A stretch of DNA of 64,000 bases. Source: Lineus longissimus. Lineage: Eukaryota; Nemertea; Pilidiophora; Heteronemertea; Lineidae. The translations under genes were made by a program, and so were the position numbers. This document shows positions 51,019 to 61,680 of the stretch, in pieces (the stretch's first letter is position 1; every line of letters begins with the position of its first letter). The stretch is from NCBI RefSeq assembly GCF_910592395.1, contig NC_088312.1, positions 9,672,001-9,736,000 of the forward strand, read 5' to 3'. The notes beneath the pieces were generated by a model. It saw only the letters and a program-made list of their open reading frames with translations, did no database searches and was not told the DNA's origin.

Positions 51019-51539
51019 GCCTGACATGTCTTATATTTTTTTTGATTTGCCTGCCACACCCACACATGCCGCACCGTGCGGGCGGTTCCTGGTCAGTTTC
51101 ATTGCAATGCTGAGTTGCTGCTTGCTGATTAGTTTCGAGTTGTTTTGAAGATACCATAACTTGCTAATTAGTATTGTGTAGTGCGCCTGCCTCTATTTTT
51201 GAACATTTTTACGCTGCGTGAAATACCTAACAACAACACTGTCTACATGCATCCCCCATTGTAGCAGTGTCCTCTTGCTAGTTATGGCACATGTCTGGTC
51301 TTTACAGCTTCACCATGAGTATTTGTCACACTGTTTCCATGTCTGGTTGTTGTCTGGCAGTGTCCTCATGATTCGTATTGGCAGTGTCTTCAAGACTGAT
51401 TGTGACTTGTTTCAGTTTATCCATGATGGAAATGTATGACCAACTCGATTGATGGGCAATCGTGAACAGCAAATGAATGAATAACTTGCTATTAGGTAAA
51501 CTCATTATCTTATGTCCTTTTCTGTTTCTTTCGTTTTAG

Positions 51540-51793
51540 ATGTCCGTATTGTGTGTCGACAGAACAATCACGATTGCTCTTGGCCGAGGTCTCAGTAATA
51601 CCAAAGGTATTCGTTCATCGCAAGAGTACGCCGCCAACATGATGATATGACGTCATCGCCACTGTAGTGTCCAAAATAAACTCCCGAGGTATCGGAGTGT
51701 TACGCCATGCAGAGAATCCGGGAGCGACGATGTCGATTGGCTGTGCGAAGACGATCAAAAACGGTCCAAGATGGATTCAATGGGTTGTACATG
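51540..51793 (+). other. Candidate exon (leader plus short start) of a small spliced gene
   Basis: A pyrimidine-rich acceptor (TTCTTTCGTTTTAG) precedes 51540 and a strong GTGAGT donor follows 51793. An ATG at 51771 in reasonable context would encode MDSMGCT before a phase-2 junction. That phase matches the terminal exon at 57783. Other frames across the exon are also partly open, including a short one from an ATG at 51540. I do not recognise the product; assignment is speculative. Confidence 0.2.
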
Positions 51794-52440
51794 GTGAGTA
51801 AATTTTTGTGCCGACTTGATTAAGCGTAGAGCCATCCCTTTTTCCATCTCAAATATTTTGGTACTTATTACTGCAAAATCAATATCCAATGATATAAGAT
51901 TAGACCAATTTATATAGACAGGCCAGGCCCTTCCAACTACAAGTGTGTGATTTCTTCAACCTCCTCGTGCAACTTTTATGGTATACATCATTCACGTCAT
52001 TAATAAATTAAGGAAAGAAAGATAGACACTTGTCCGCGCTCTCTAAAAAAGCGTCCCATACTTTTCATTGGTCCTCCCGAGAAGCCGTTTTCATGGCATG
52101 CCGCGGACGACGTCATAATTTTGGCGAGTGACGCAATGGTGCTCGATTCAGTAGTGCCACCTATTATCAATTTAATGAACTAAAATTTTGAAATAACCCA
52201 GCTGACATGATATCAGAATAGGGGGAAGAAACTTTACCTTACACCCCCCTCTCCCCCTTTCAAGTTGTTAAGTAATATGGTTTACCGGAAAATGCATGTA
52301 CTATTAAGTACTGCATCAAACTTCTGTATGAAATCATTAAAATATTTCTTCTTGATATTTTCTTTTTGTTTTGAACGTTTTTTTTTCGAATAATAATTTT
52401 ATGTTAACACACATACTTTAAGGGTCGCCCGCTGTTGCCA

Positions 52441-52684
52441 CTCAAATCAATAAAACAATATCGGATTGTATTTAATTTTTAAATTTTTTGGTGATCAAAA
52501 TGTGGCAGTTGACTATAGGTACCACCGACTGTAACCTGAAAATTTAAAGCAATTAGTTACTTTTTTACTAATTGTTTTAGAATTTCAAGTTACAGCCAGT
52601 GGTGCCCATGGTCAACGGCCACATTTTGATCACCAAAAAAATGAAAAAATAAAATGCACTCTGGTTTTGTTTTATTGATTTGAG
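52441..52684. repeat. Internal inverted repeat (hairpin) of copy A
   Basis: Arms of about 115 bp: CTCAAATCAATAAAAC on the left faces GTTTTATTGATTTGAG on the right, with TTTGGTGATCAAAATGTGGC facing its complement further in and a short centre near 52,560. The left half carries GACTATAGGTACCACCGACT; the right half carries AGCCAGTGGTGCCCATGGTC. Confidence 0.9.
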
Positions 52685-52700
52685 AGGAATATGCTAGAAA

Positions 52701-52782
52701 CCGCGTACGGGGTTCGAACTCGCGACTTATGGAGAAAAAAACCTCCAAAGTCGTCCGCCCTTACCACCAGGCCACTACGCGC
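52701..52782 (-). repeat. tRNA-derived module in repeat copy A
   Basis: Read on the minus strand, 82 nt begin GCGCGTA and end TACGCGG (acceptor-stem-like pairing in 6 of 7 positions). An A-box-like GTGGCCTGGTGGTAAGG and a B-box-like GAGTTCGAACCCC are present. In place of a normal anticodon arm there is a longer hairpin (CGACTTTGGAG facing CTCCATAAGTCG around a T-run). The T-run could also stop RNA polymerase III. It is best seen as a tRNA Ser/Leu-like relic or SINE head, not a working tRNA. Confidence 0.6.
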
Positions 52783-54255
52783 TCTAGAAAAAGCAGGCGT
52801 GCGTTTGCGACTGACTCTTGGACAATAGTATACGCCATCACCCCGAGCAGACTTGCACAGGCCTATTGAAATAAATGATCACGTGGCCGGAGACACAATA
52901 GTTCTCATTGTATATGAAAAGCCATTGAACTGCTTATTCCTTTGTCGAAAATAAAACTGAATCTCATAATATAATGTGGTCTGACAACAAAACGACAGGA
53001 AAATGTACCATGCCACGCCCTTAATATAGCTGCCGTTTTGGTCATGAACATGGAGGGGTTTATCCCTGTCAGTGTGAAAATCTGCCCGAAGGACACGTTT
53101 TGTTGTCTCCCCCCCCCCCCCCCCCTCCGCTCCCACACACTTGAAGATTAGGCCTTAGTATTTAGTTTTGGAACTCATGATCTTAAAATAATTTGAAATG
53201 AAAATAATATGAAATGAAATAGCCTCCAAATTTTAACGCTTTAGGCTATGCCCTTTAGATTGGGAACTAATCAATGTCTTTAATCCTCACGTTGCGGGGT
53301 GCATGCCGTTTCTAAAGTCTTAAAGCACTTGAAGACAAGCAAGGTCTGGTTTATTCCTGTCTTTAGATGTCATTAATCGACACAGTAATCATTGTTTGCA
53401 GTTGCGACCGTGATCAGTTCCCGGTGTAATATATGTGAGTGTTTCCCCTCATTGTTTGGGAACGCTCAAAAATAGATTGACAAGTTTTTCTGTGTACCCC
53501 CCCTATTGAAAAGTCGTGGTCTCTCTAGCTGCCTATTGTTTGGAAACACCGACACATGGGGAACAACCACAGATGTTACACCGGTTCATTTTAGGGGGGG
53601 GGGTCTATTTATTCGCCACATTTTGCTTAATGCGGCTGTGACAGTCACATCTAATAGAAAATGTACGGCGGCAACCATTTTAGGGGGGGTCTTTTCATTC
53701 GCCATATTGGTAACAGGCTCTGCCCAACGAAAACAAATGCAACTTTTATGGTACACTTGTCCGCGCTCTCTAAAAAAGCGTCCCATACTTTCACGGGACC
53801 TCCCGAGAAGCCATTTTCATGGTATGCCGCGGAGGACGTCATAATTTTGGCGAGTGGCTCAATGGCGTCATAATTTTGGCGAGTGACGCAATGGTGCTCG
53901 AACTAGTGGTGCCACCTATTATCGATTTAATCAACTAAAATTTGCGAGTGACGCAATGGTGCTCGAACTAGTGGTGCCACCTATTATCGATTTAATCAAC
54001 TAAAATTTTGAAATTACCCAGCTGACATGATATCAGAATAGGGGGAAGAAACTTTACCTTACACCCCCCTCTCCCCCTTTCAAGTTGTTAAGTAATATGG
54101 TTTACCGGAAAATGCATGTACTATTAAGTAATGCACCAAGATTCTGTATGAAATCTTTAAGATATTTCTTTTTGATATTTTCTTTTTGTTTTGAACGTTT
54201 TTTTTTCGAATAATAATTTTATATAAATCCTTTAATTGCCGCCCGCTATTTCCAC

Positions 54256-54574
54256 TCAAATCAATAAAACAAAACTGGAGTGCATTTTATTTTTTCATTT
54301 TTTGGTGATCAAAATGTGGCAGTTGACCATAGGCACCACTGGCTGTAACTTGAAATTCTAAAACAATTAGTGAAGAACTAACAATTAGTGAAGAACTAAC
54401 TAATTGCTTTAGAATTTGGCTGTAACTTGAAATTCTAAAACAATTAGTGAAGAACTAACTAATTGCTTTAGAATTTCAAGTTACAGTCGGTGGTACCTAT
54501 AGTCAACTGCCACATTTTGATCACCAAAAAATGAAAAAATAAAATGCACTCTGGTTTTGTTTTATTGATTTGAG
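54256..54574. repeat. Internal inverted repeat (hairpin) of copy B, core in opposite orientation
   Basis: Same outer arms as copy A, but the left half carries GACCATAGGCACCACTGGCT and the right half AGTCGGTGGTACCTATAGTC. These are the complements of A's right and left halves respectively, so the core is flipped relative to copy A. The centre also contains a repeated AACAATTAGTGAAGAACTAA motif. Confidence 0.88.
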
Positions 54575-54590
54575 TGGAATATGCTAGAAA

Positions 54591-54672
54591 CCGCGTACGG
54601 GGTTCGAACTCGCGACTTATGGAGAAAAAAACCTCCAAAGTCGTCCGCCCTTACCACCAGGCCACTACGCGC
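54591..54672 (-). repeat. tRNA-derived module in repeat copy B
   Basis: Identical or nearly so to 52701-52782, in the same orientation and at the same position relative to the hairpin. High identity between copies compared with their flanks suggests recent duplication or constraint. Confidence 0.6.
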
Positions 54673-55392
54673 TCTAGAAAAAGCAGGCGTGCGTTTGCGA
54701 CTGACTCTTGGACAATAGTATACGTCATCACCCCGAGCAGACTTGCGTAGGCCTATTGAAATAAATGATCACGTGCGCTATTCATGTTGGCTGGGAGACA
54801 CAATAGTTCTCATTGTATATGAAAAGCTATTGAACTTGCTTGTTCCTTTGTCGAAAATAAAACTAAATCTCATACTATAACTAAGTCCAAAACGACCGCA
54901 AAATGTACCATAGCAGCCGTTTTGGTCATGGAAGGGGTTTATCCCTGTCAATGTGGGGAACTAATTCAGCTTTGTTCTGAAAATACTTTTAAATGAAATA
55001 CAAATTCTAACGGTTTTGGCTTTACCCTTTTGATTGGGAACTAATTAATGTCTTTAATGCTCATGTTGAGGGGTGCATGCCTATTCTAAAGTCTTAAAGC
55101 ACTTGAAGATAGACAATGTCTGGTTGGTTCCTATCTTTAAACTGGGGCTAATGATGTCATTAATCAACATGTTCAATGGGTGCATACCTATTCTATATCG
55201 TACGTATTGCATGCACCGGAAGCTGAGCAATGTCATTAAAATGAGGGTGAAGATGATTTGATATAAAGTCTTAAGCACTTGATGACAAGCAAGGTCAGAG
55301 CGGGCTTTGTCTTTAGATTAGGACCTCATCCTACGGTGGCCCATTAGGGACATCATGTTTTTTTTTAGATTCAAATACGATTTTTTTTTCTC

Positions 55393-55912
55393 GAATTTTC
55401 TCCACGGAATTAAGTATTTTCTCCACGGAATTAAGTATTTTCTCCACGGAAATAAATACTTTTCTCCACGGAAATAACATTTATCTCCACGGAAATAACA
55501 TTTATCTCCACGGAAATAAATACTTTTCTCCACGGAAATAAATACTTTTCTCCACGGAAATAACATTTATCTCCACGGAAATAAATACTTTTCTCCACGG
55601 AAATAAATACTTTTCTCCACGGAAATAACATTTATCTCCACGGAAATAACATTTATCTCCACGGAAATAAATACTTTTCTCCACGGAAATAAATACTTTT
55701 CTCCACGGAATTAAGTATTTTCTCCGCGGAAATAACATTTATCTCCACGGAAATAAATACTTTTCTCCACGGAAATAAATACTTTTCTCCACGGAATTAA
55801 GTATTTTCTCCGCGGAAATAACATTTATCTCCACGGAAATAAATACTTTTCTCCACGGAAATAAATACTTTTCTCCACGGAATTAAGTATTTTCTCCGCG
55901 GAAATAAATAAT
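55393..55912. repeat. 21/22-bp tandem array in the left foldback arm
   Basis: About 24 monomers of three types, each ending TCTCCACGG or TCTCCGCGG: AAATAAATACTTTTCTCC (22 bp unit), AAATAACATTTATCTCC (21) and AATTAAGTATTTTCTCC (21). They are arranged in 65- and 86-bp higher-order blocks. Confidence 0.93.
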
Positions 55913-56614
55913 TGATTCCGCTGATATGATTGGTCCTGCATTTTAGAGGACGAGGTCAAGGTGAAACTATTAACCCTTAAACCCCAACCTTGCGGTAGGC
56001 TCGGGAACCAAGCTGTACAGGCGCTGCCCGCTGGAACACGAGGCCGCTTGTCAATCCCGTTTGACATTGTCAGATCTGACTATACGTGTATAGTGTTGGC
56101 ATGAAGACTGTGGAAGATGTAAGTAACACGATGATTGTCAGATTTGATACGTTTTGAATCATAAAAATGCAGTTGGTAGCATCTTTGTAGAGTGGCCTAG
56201 TATCAGTGAAGAAAACGGTACGTGGAGACCCACTGCCGATGTTATGTATAGCTAGCTATCGCGCGCAGTAGCTAGCTATACATAACATCGGCAGTGGGTC
56301 TCCACGTACCGTTTTCTTCACTGATACTAGGCCACTCTACAAAGATGCTACCAACTGCATTTTTATGATTCAAAACGTATCAAATCTGACAATCATCGTG
56401 TTACTTACATCTTCCACAGTCTTCATGCCAACACTATACACGTATAGTCAGATCTGACAATGTCAAACGGGATTGACAAGCGGCCTCGTGTTCCAGCGGG
56501 CAGCGCCTGTACAGCTTGGTTCCCGAGCCTACCGCAAGGTTGGGGTTTAAGGGTTAATAGTTTCACCTTGACCTCGTCCTCTAAAATGCAGGACCAATCA
56601 TATCAGCGGAATCA

Positions 56615-57288
56615 ATTATTTATTTCCGCGGAGAAAATACTTAATTCCGTGGAGAAAAGTATTTATTTCCGTGGAGAAAAGTATTTATTTCCGTGGAGAT
56701 AAATGTTATTTCCGCGGAGAAAATACTTAATTCCGTGGAGAAAAGTATTTATTTCCGTGGAGAAAAGTATTTATTTCCGTGGAGATAAATGTTATTTCCG
56801 CGGAGAAAATACTTAATTCCGTGGAGAAAAGTATTTATTTCCGTGGAGAAAAGTATTTATTTCCGTGGAGATAAATGTTATTTCCGTGGAGAAAAATATT
56901 TATTTCCGTGGAGAAAAGTATTTATTTCCGTGGAGATAAATGTTATTTCCGTGGAGATAAATGTTATTTCCGTGGAGAAAAGTATTTATTTCCGTGGAGA
57001 AAAGTATTTATTTCCGTGGAGATAAATGTTATTTCCGTGGAGAAAAATATTTATTTCCGTGGAGAAAAGTATTTATTTCCGTGGAGATAAATGTTATTTC
57101 CGTGGAGATAAATGTTATTTCCGTGGAGAAAAGTATTTATTTCCGTGGAGAAAAGTATTTATTTCCGTGGAGATAAATGTTATTTCCGTGGAGATAAATG
57201 TTATTTCCGTGGAGAAAAGTATTTATTTCCGTGGAGAAAATACTTAATTCCGTGGAGAAAATACTTAATTCCGTGGAGAAAATTCGAG
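56615..57288. repeat. 21/22-bp tandem array in the right foldback arm
   Basis: Inverted counterpart of the left-arm array, with about 31 monomers, roughly seven more than the left. Higher-order steps of 86 and 65 bp are visible. Two monomers carry a variant AAAAATATT. Confidence 0.93.
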
Positions 57289-57782
57289 AAAAAAAAATCG
57301 TATTTGAATCTAAAAAAAAACATGATGTCCCTAATGGGCCACCGTATCATCCTGCATTCCTCCAATAAATAAACTCATCAACAAGTCCCACTCTAAATAA
57401 TTGGTATTGAACCACAACTGATATGCTACGTCACGTTTTTCATTCATGCGTAACAATAGAGAGGCCCTTGTCCTTTTCATCCACTACGCCCAATGATATT
57501 GTGCCATTTTCATTGCATTGTTGTGGTGTTTATTTTCAGTTCTCAGGCTATCATAACATGCCTATTCTATTACTTCTTACACGTGAAATAAGCAAGGCCG
57601 TCAGTTTTGCTATAGCTTGGGAATTTCAACATGTTCAGGGGTTTGATGTGACCTAAAGATTCTGTTGTACAGTCGAGACCATGTTGTTTTATGAACCACG
57701 GTCCTTTTTCTCTCTAGCACGTCAATATACTCGCGAATATTTCTCTCTCCGATGGACTAACGATATTTCCCTCTTATTTCAG

Positions 57783-57837
57783 CGAGATGATTGATGAGTA
57801 TTGGAAGACTGTGATTGACTTCCGTTCGGAGATGTGA
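57783..57837 (+). CDS. Candidate terminal coding exon of an unrecognised small protein
   Basis: A strong acceptor (CCCTCTTATTTCAG) opens a frame reading EMIDEYWKTVIDFRSEM followed by TGA at 57835-57837. AATAAA lies 40 nt later at 57877-57882. This is the arrangement of a real last exon. The phase fits the donor at 51794, giving a possible short protein of about 25 residues if no other exons intervene, but more upstream exons are possible. The 6-kb intron would hold the duplicated repeats and the foldback element. I recognise no family. Confidence 0.28.
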
Positions 57838-57898
57838 GATGGCAGAGACAAGGTTCCTCATGCACCAGTTGTTTTCAATAAACGATGTACAGGAGTAT

Positions 57899-58090
57899 AA
57901 GGATGCGCCACGTTATAGACAAGGAACTGTTGGATTATGAACGCTGGTGTATTTGATTAGAAATGAACAATACCATGTAATCGTCGCTGATGTAAAGGAT
58001 GCGCCTCGTTAGACAAAGAACTGTTGGATTATGAACGCTGGTGTATCGGATTAGAAATGAACACTACCACGTAATCGTCGCTGGTGTTAA
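57899..58090. repeat. Tandem duplication of about 96 bp
   Basis: Two adjacent copies starting AAGGATGCGCCACGTTA (57899) and AAGGATGCGCCTCGTTA (57995), sharing ACTGTTGGATTATGAACGCT and TAATCGTCGCTG. It directly follows the candidate terminal exon. Confidence 0.88.
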
Positions 58091-58599
58091 TGATAAAGTA
58101 CATTATTCTTATCGAATCTGGTGTATATTTGATGAAAAATGCACAGACTGTACCTTCATTGCTGCTGATGTTAATGATAATGATAAATAGGCTAGTCCCT
58201 TGTTTAGTTTCGTATGCAATCAGGCCGATTTTTGCTGATGATGAATAGGCTAATAAATAAAGACATTGTTAGATGAAAGTCCATTGTTTGATTTGTTTCG
58301 TATGCAATCAGGTTGATCATTGCCTCCAAGTCCACTGTTTGATTTGTAATCAGGTCGTTGCTTGGTCTGGTATTGCCTCGCATGTAATGAGGTTGATCAT
58401 GACTTAGAGTAACGAGACTCAGTGTGGTTACTGTAAGGTCATTGTTTCGAATGCTAATTGTGAGGAGTACAAGGAAATCATTTTATCAATACTTAGAATC
58501 ACCAGTGTGGTTACTTTCTGATCATTGTCTCGAATGTTAATTGGTTTCATCATTTTATATTCAGTTGTAATTTGTTTTCTCAATTGTTCTGGAATGTAA

Positions 58600-60170
58600 T
58601 GAAGGTCGATCAATGGATCTTTTATATCCAGTTGTGATGTTAATGATAATTAAACACATGACTTCATCAAAGTCAATTGTGCTTTTCATATGCAATCATT
58701 GGATCTTTTATATCCAGTTGTGATGTTCATGATAATTAAACACATGACTTCATCAAATCAAATTGTGCTTTTCATATGCAATCATTGGATCTTTTATATC
58801 CAGTTGTGATGTTCATGATAATTAAACACATGACGTCATCGAAGTCAATTATTCATTTCATATGCAATCATTGTCTCGAATTCTTTTCAGATGCAATCAT
58901 TGGATCTTTTATATCAAGTTGTGATGTTCATGATAATTAAACAGATGACTTCATCAAATCAAATTGTTCTTTTCATATTCAATCATTGTCTCGAATTCTT
59001 TTCATATGCAATCATTGGATCTTTTATATCCAGTTGTGATGTTAATGATAATTAAACACATGACTTCATCAAAGTCAGTTGTTCTCTTCATATGCAGTCA
59101 TTGTCTCGAATCCTTATTGTTCTGGAATGCAATGCAGGTCGATCATTGGATCATTTATATCCAGTTGTGAGGTTAATGATGATTAAACACATGACTTCAT
59201 CAAAGTCAATTGTTCTTTTCATATGCAATCAATGGATCTTTTATATCTAGTTGTGATGTTAATGATAAGTAAACACATGACTTCATCAAAGTCAATTGTG
59301 CTTTGCATATGCAGTCATTGGGTGATATGAATAAAGAGTAGTGAATGCTTTTATCTAAAACTCCATGTACATTTACACTTGGCCTTTCTGTACAAAATTG
59401 AAGTAAAAGCATTTGCTAGCCTTTATTCATATCACCCATTGTCTCGAATCCTAATTGTTCTGGAATGCAATGAAGGTCGATCAATCTAGTTGTGATGTTA
59501 ATGATAAATAAACACATGACTTCATCAAATCAAATTGCTCTTTTCATATGCAATCATTGGATCTTTTATATCCAGTTGTGATGTTAATGATAATTAAACA
59601 CATGACTTCATCAAAGTCAATTGCTCTTTTCATATGCAATCATTGGATCTTTTATATCCAGTTGTGATGTTCATGATAATTAAACACATGACTTCATCAA
59701 AGTCAATTGCTCTTTTCATATGCAATCATTGGATCTTTTATATCCAGTTGTGATGTTCATGATAATTAAACACATGACTTCATCAAAGTCAATTGCTCTT
59801 TTCATATGCAATCATTGGATCTTTTTTATCCAGTTGTGATGTTCATGATAATTAAACACATGACTTCATCAAAGTCAGTTGTTCTTTTCATATGCAATCA
59901 ATGGTTTTTTTATATCCAGTTGTGATGTTCATGATAATTAAACACATGACTTCATCAAATCAAATTGTTCTTTTCAAATGCAATCATTGGATCTTTTATG
60001 TCCAGTTGTGATGTTCATGATAGTTAAACACATGACTTCATCAAAGTCAATTGTGCTTTGCATATGCAGTCATTGTCTCGAATCCTAATTGTTCTGGAAT
60101 GCAATGAAGGTCATATGCAATCATTGGATCTGTTATATCCAGTTGTCTATTGTCTCGAATCCTATTATTG
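58600..60170. repeat. 86-bp satellite array
   Basis: About 15-17 units. The core reads ATTGGATCTTTTATATCCAG, TTGTGATGTTCATGATAATT, AAACACATGACTTCATCAAA and TTTTCATATGCAATC. Several units carry extra TTGTCTCGAAT or GTTCTGGAATGCAATG segments, making longer variants. Diverged relatives extend left to about 58,430. A MITE interrupts it at 59320-59437. Confidence 0.93.
59320..59437. mobile_element. 118-bp MITE inside the 86-bp satellite
   Basis: Terminal inverted repeats start GGGTGATATGAATAAAG and end with CTTTATTCATATCACCC; similarity continues to AATGCTTTTA. It is flanked by ATT on both sides (59317-59319 and 59438-59440). A related satellite unit near 60061-60080 reads GCAGTCATTGTCTCGAAT without the insert, which is the empty site and supports a 3-bp target duplication. 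The 3-bp duplication would suit PIF/Harbinger-like elements, though ATT is not the usual target. Confidence 0.85.
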
Positions 60171-60301
60171 AGTGCATAAGTCAATTAGGTTGTCTATTGT
60201 ATCGAATTTTATTATTGAGTGTATGCAATCATTGTATTGTTTTGAAGGTCGATCTAATAAACTAATTCATCAAAATACGTTGTTGGCTTGTATGACAAAT
60301 C

Positions 60302-60468
60302 GAAATTTTTTTGCGTGGGTTCCGACAATTGAGGCAGTGTATAATATAGTGGCAAAGCGAATAATTTTTTTTGTCGTGGGATTCGAAATTTTTTTGCGTG
60401 GGTTCCGACAATTGAGGCAGTGTATAATATAGTGGCAAAGCGAATAATTTTTTTTGTCGTGGGATTCG
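60302..60468. repeat. Tandem duplication of 83 bp
   Basis: Two copies starting GAAATTTTTTTGCGTGGG at 60302 and 60385, each containing GGCAGTGTATAATATAGTGG and ending TTTGTCGTGGGATTC. They look nearly identical, so the duplication is recent. A diverged third start follows near 60,498. Confidence 0.92.
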
Positions 60469-60899
60469 TATAATATAAGTGTTTGGGATGTGCAAAAAAA
60501 ATTTTTGCGTGGATTCGCTCCGTAACTTTTTGATGATAAAGAGAGTGTTAGGGGGGTAGTCATGCAATTTGTTTGATGGCATGACTTTAACCCCCCCCCC
60601 CCCCAAGAGGGGTCAATGAAGACACAAAAGTGATCAGTAATTAGTTTATTCATGTTGATCATTCAAATATATACAGAGGGAATAAGGTTTGTAAGAAAGC
60701 GGAGATGAAGAGTGAGAGACTTCAAGGCTGTGGTATCGAATGGATGGAGTGACTGGACGATTTCGTGAGATGCTGAAAAGAAAGAAAATGTTTTTAAGTG
60801 TTGACATGGAAGTTGAAATCCCAAGCAATTAGAATTTCTTCAAAATGAGGTGAATACTTGGATTTTAAGTTGCAATTAGAGACCATATTGACAAATCAG

Positions 60900-61680
60900 A
60901 TGTATGGTTATAGAAAACAAGAACCTTTTCGACAGATCTTTTTTTATTTTCGTCAAAGGGGTGATTTATTCAGTTAATAAACCACTACAGATCAAGGTGT
61001 ATGGTTGTAGAAACCAATATCACATTGAGACAGACCAAGGCCCATTGATAGAAACCAAGAACCATTGAAATATCAAGTGGAATGTCTTTCAAATAAATGA
61101 AAAAATTGCAGATCAATATCGAAACCAATAACACGTTCACATACCGGCATAATGATTCCTATTTGGTCGTGGCGGCACAGACTTCAGTCACAGCTGTGCT
61201 AGTTCACTCCATGTTTTCAACTGCTCCAACGATTTCATCTGGAAAATGAAGTTAGAAATCTAAAACTCATTGGAAAGGCGCAACTCATTTCATCCGTGCC
61301 GTGAATAATATGTATACTTCCATGCACACCGGAATGGGCTTCTCAGAAAAATTTCTAAAGTTCCCGACGTCAACTCGAGCAGTACTGAAATTTATCCATA
61401 AATGTCACCAATAGTGGTCAAAAGGTTTATTACAAGAAGCCAGATTGAGCCCACGTGTACTTTTACTTCTCACTCTATCGAAAAAGGGAATTTCATGTAT
61501 TATCCTTCCAGAATAAAGTCATGTTATCAACATTTCGGGAGAGAAGTCCACGTTTTCCAGCAAGGTATCCGACATTTTCTTTTCTGACAATTCAAACCGA
61601 GGCTAAGAACATAAGGGCCTCCATATTCAGCAAGCAAGGGCCTAGAAAAGTTGGAAGGAGGGAGATTCAAGTCTGTTAGG
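60900..61680. repeat. Long direct duplication, copy 1
   Basis: Shares ordered blocks with 62,020-63,225: GTCGTGG.GGCACA.ACTTCA, CTCCAACGATTTCA, CAGATTGAGCCC.CGTGTAC, CGGGAGAGAAGT, and AAAGTTGGAAGGAGGGAGAT. No coding function recognised. Confidence 0.85.

Larger units (their letters stand above)
52030..53385. repeat. Complex 1.4-kb interspersed repeat, copy A
   Basis: Starts around CACTTGTCCGCGCTCTCTAA and shares with copy B (53,745-55,165) the stretches GTGACGCAATGGTGCTCG, ACCCAGCTGACATGATATCA, a 115-bp-armed hairpin, a tRNA-like module, and the tail AAAGTCTTAAAGCACTTGAA. No transposase is encoded. It is either a non-autonomous mobile element present twice or a local segmental duplication. 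Confidence 0.85.
53745..55165. repeat. Complex 1.4-kb interspersed repeat, copy B
   Basis: Same order of parts as copy A and same overall orientation. It has an extra internal tandem duplication of 65 bp (units starting 53879 and 53944), a partly duplicated hairpin core near 54,360-54,470, and a shorter middle after the tRNA-like module. Related tail sequence recurs just before the foldback element near 55,265-55,320. Confidence 0.85.
55333..57346. mobile_element. Foldback-type element with giant inverted arms and 6-bp target duplication
   Basis: Left arm 55333-56258 (926 bp) and right arm 56269-57346 (1078 bp) are inverted copies around a 10-nt centre, TCGCGCGCAG. Ends are TACGGTGGCCCATTAGGGAC and its complement. 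The direct repeat TCATCC flanks both sides (55327-55332 and 57347-57352), as expected for a target-site duplication. From the end inward each arm has a unique tip of about 60 bp, an array of 21/22-bp repeats, and about 350 bp of unique sequence that appears identical between arms. The arms differ by 152 bp, about seven repeat monomers. No transposase is encoded, so it is non-autonomous. ORFs seen on both strands here are mirror images produced by the palindrome and the repeats. Confidence 0.88.

Noticed and set aside
52701-52782. Functional tRNA gene
   Set aside because: Lacks a normal anticodon arm, has a T-run in the middle, and is embedded in a larger duplicated repeat.
55318-57372. Several 65-86 codon ORFs on both strands around the palindrome, some identical on opposite strands
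   Set aside because: They are translations of the 21/22-bp tandem repeats and of the mirrored inner arm; no start context, domain or splice support.
58600-60170. CRISPR-like regular repeats
   Set aside because: The whole 86-bp unit is repeated, with no conserved short repeat separated by unique spacers. The context is an animal nuclear genome.
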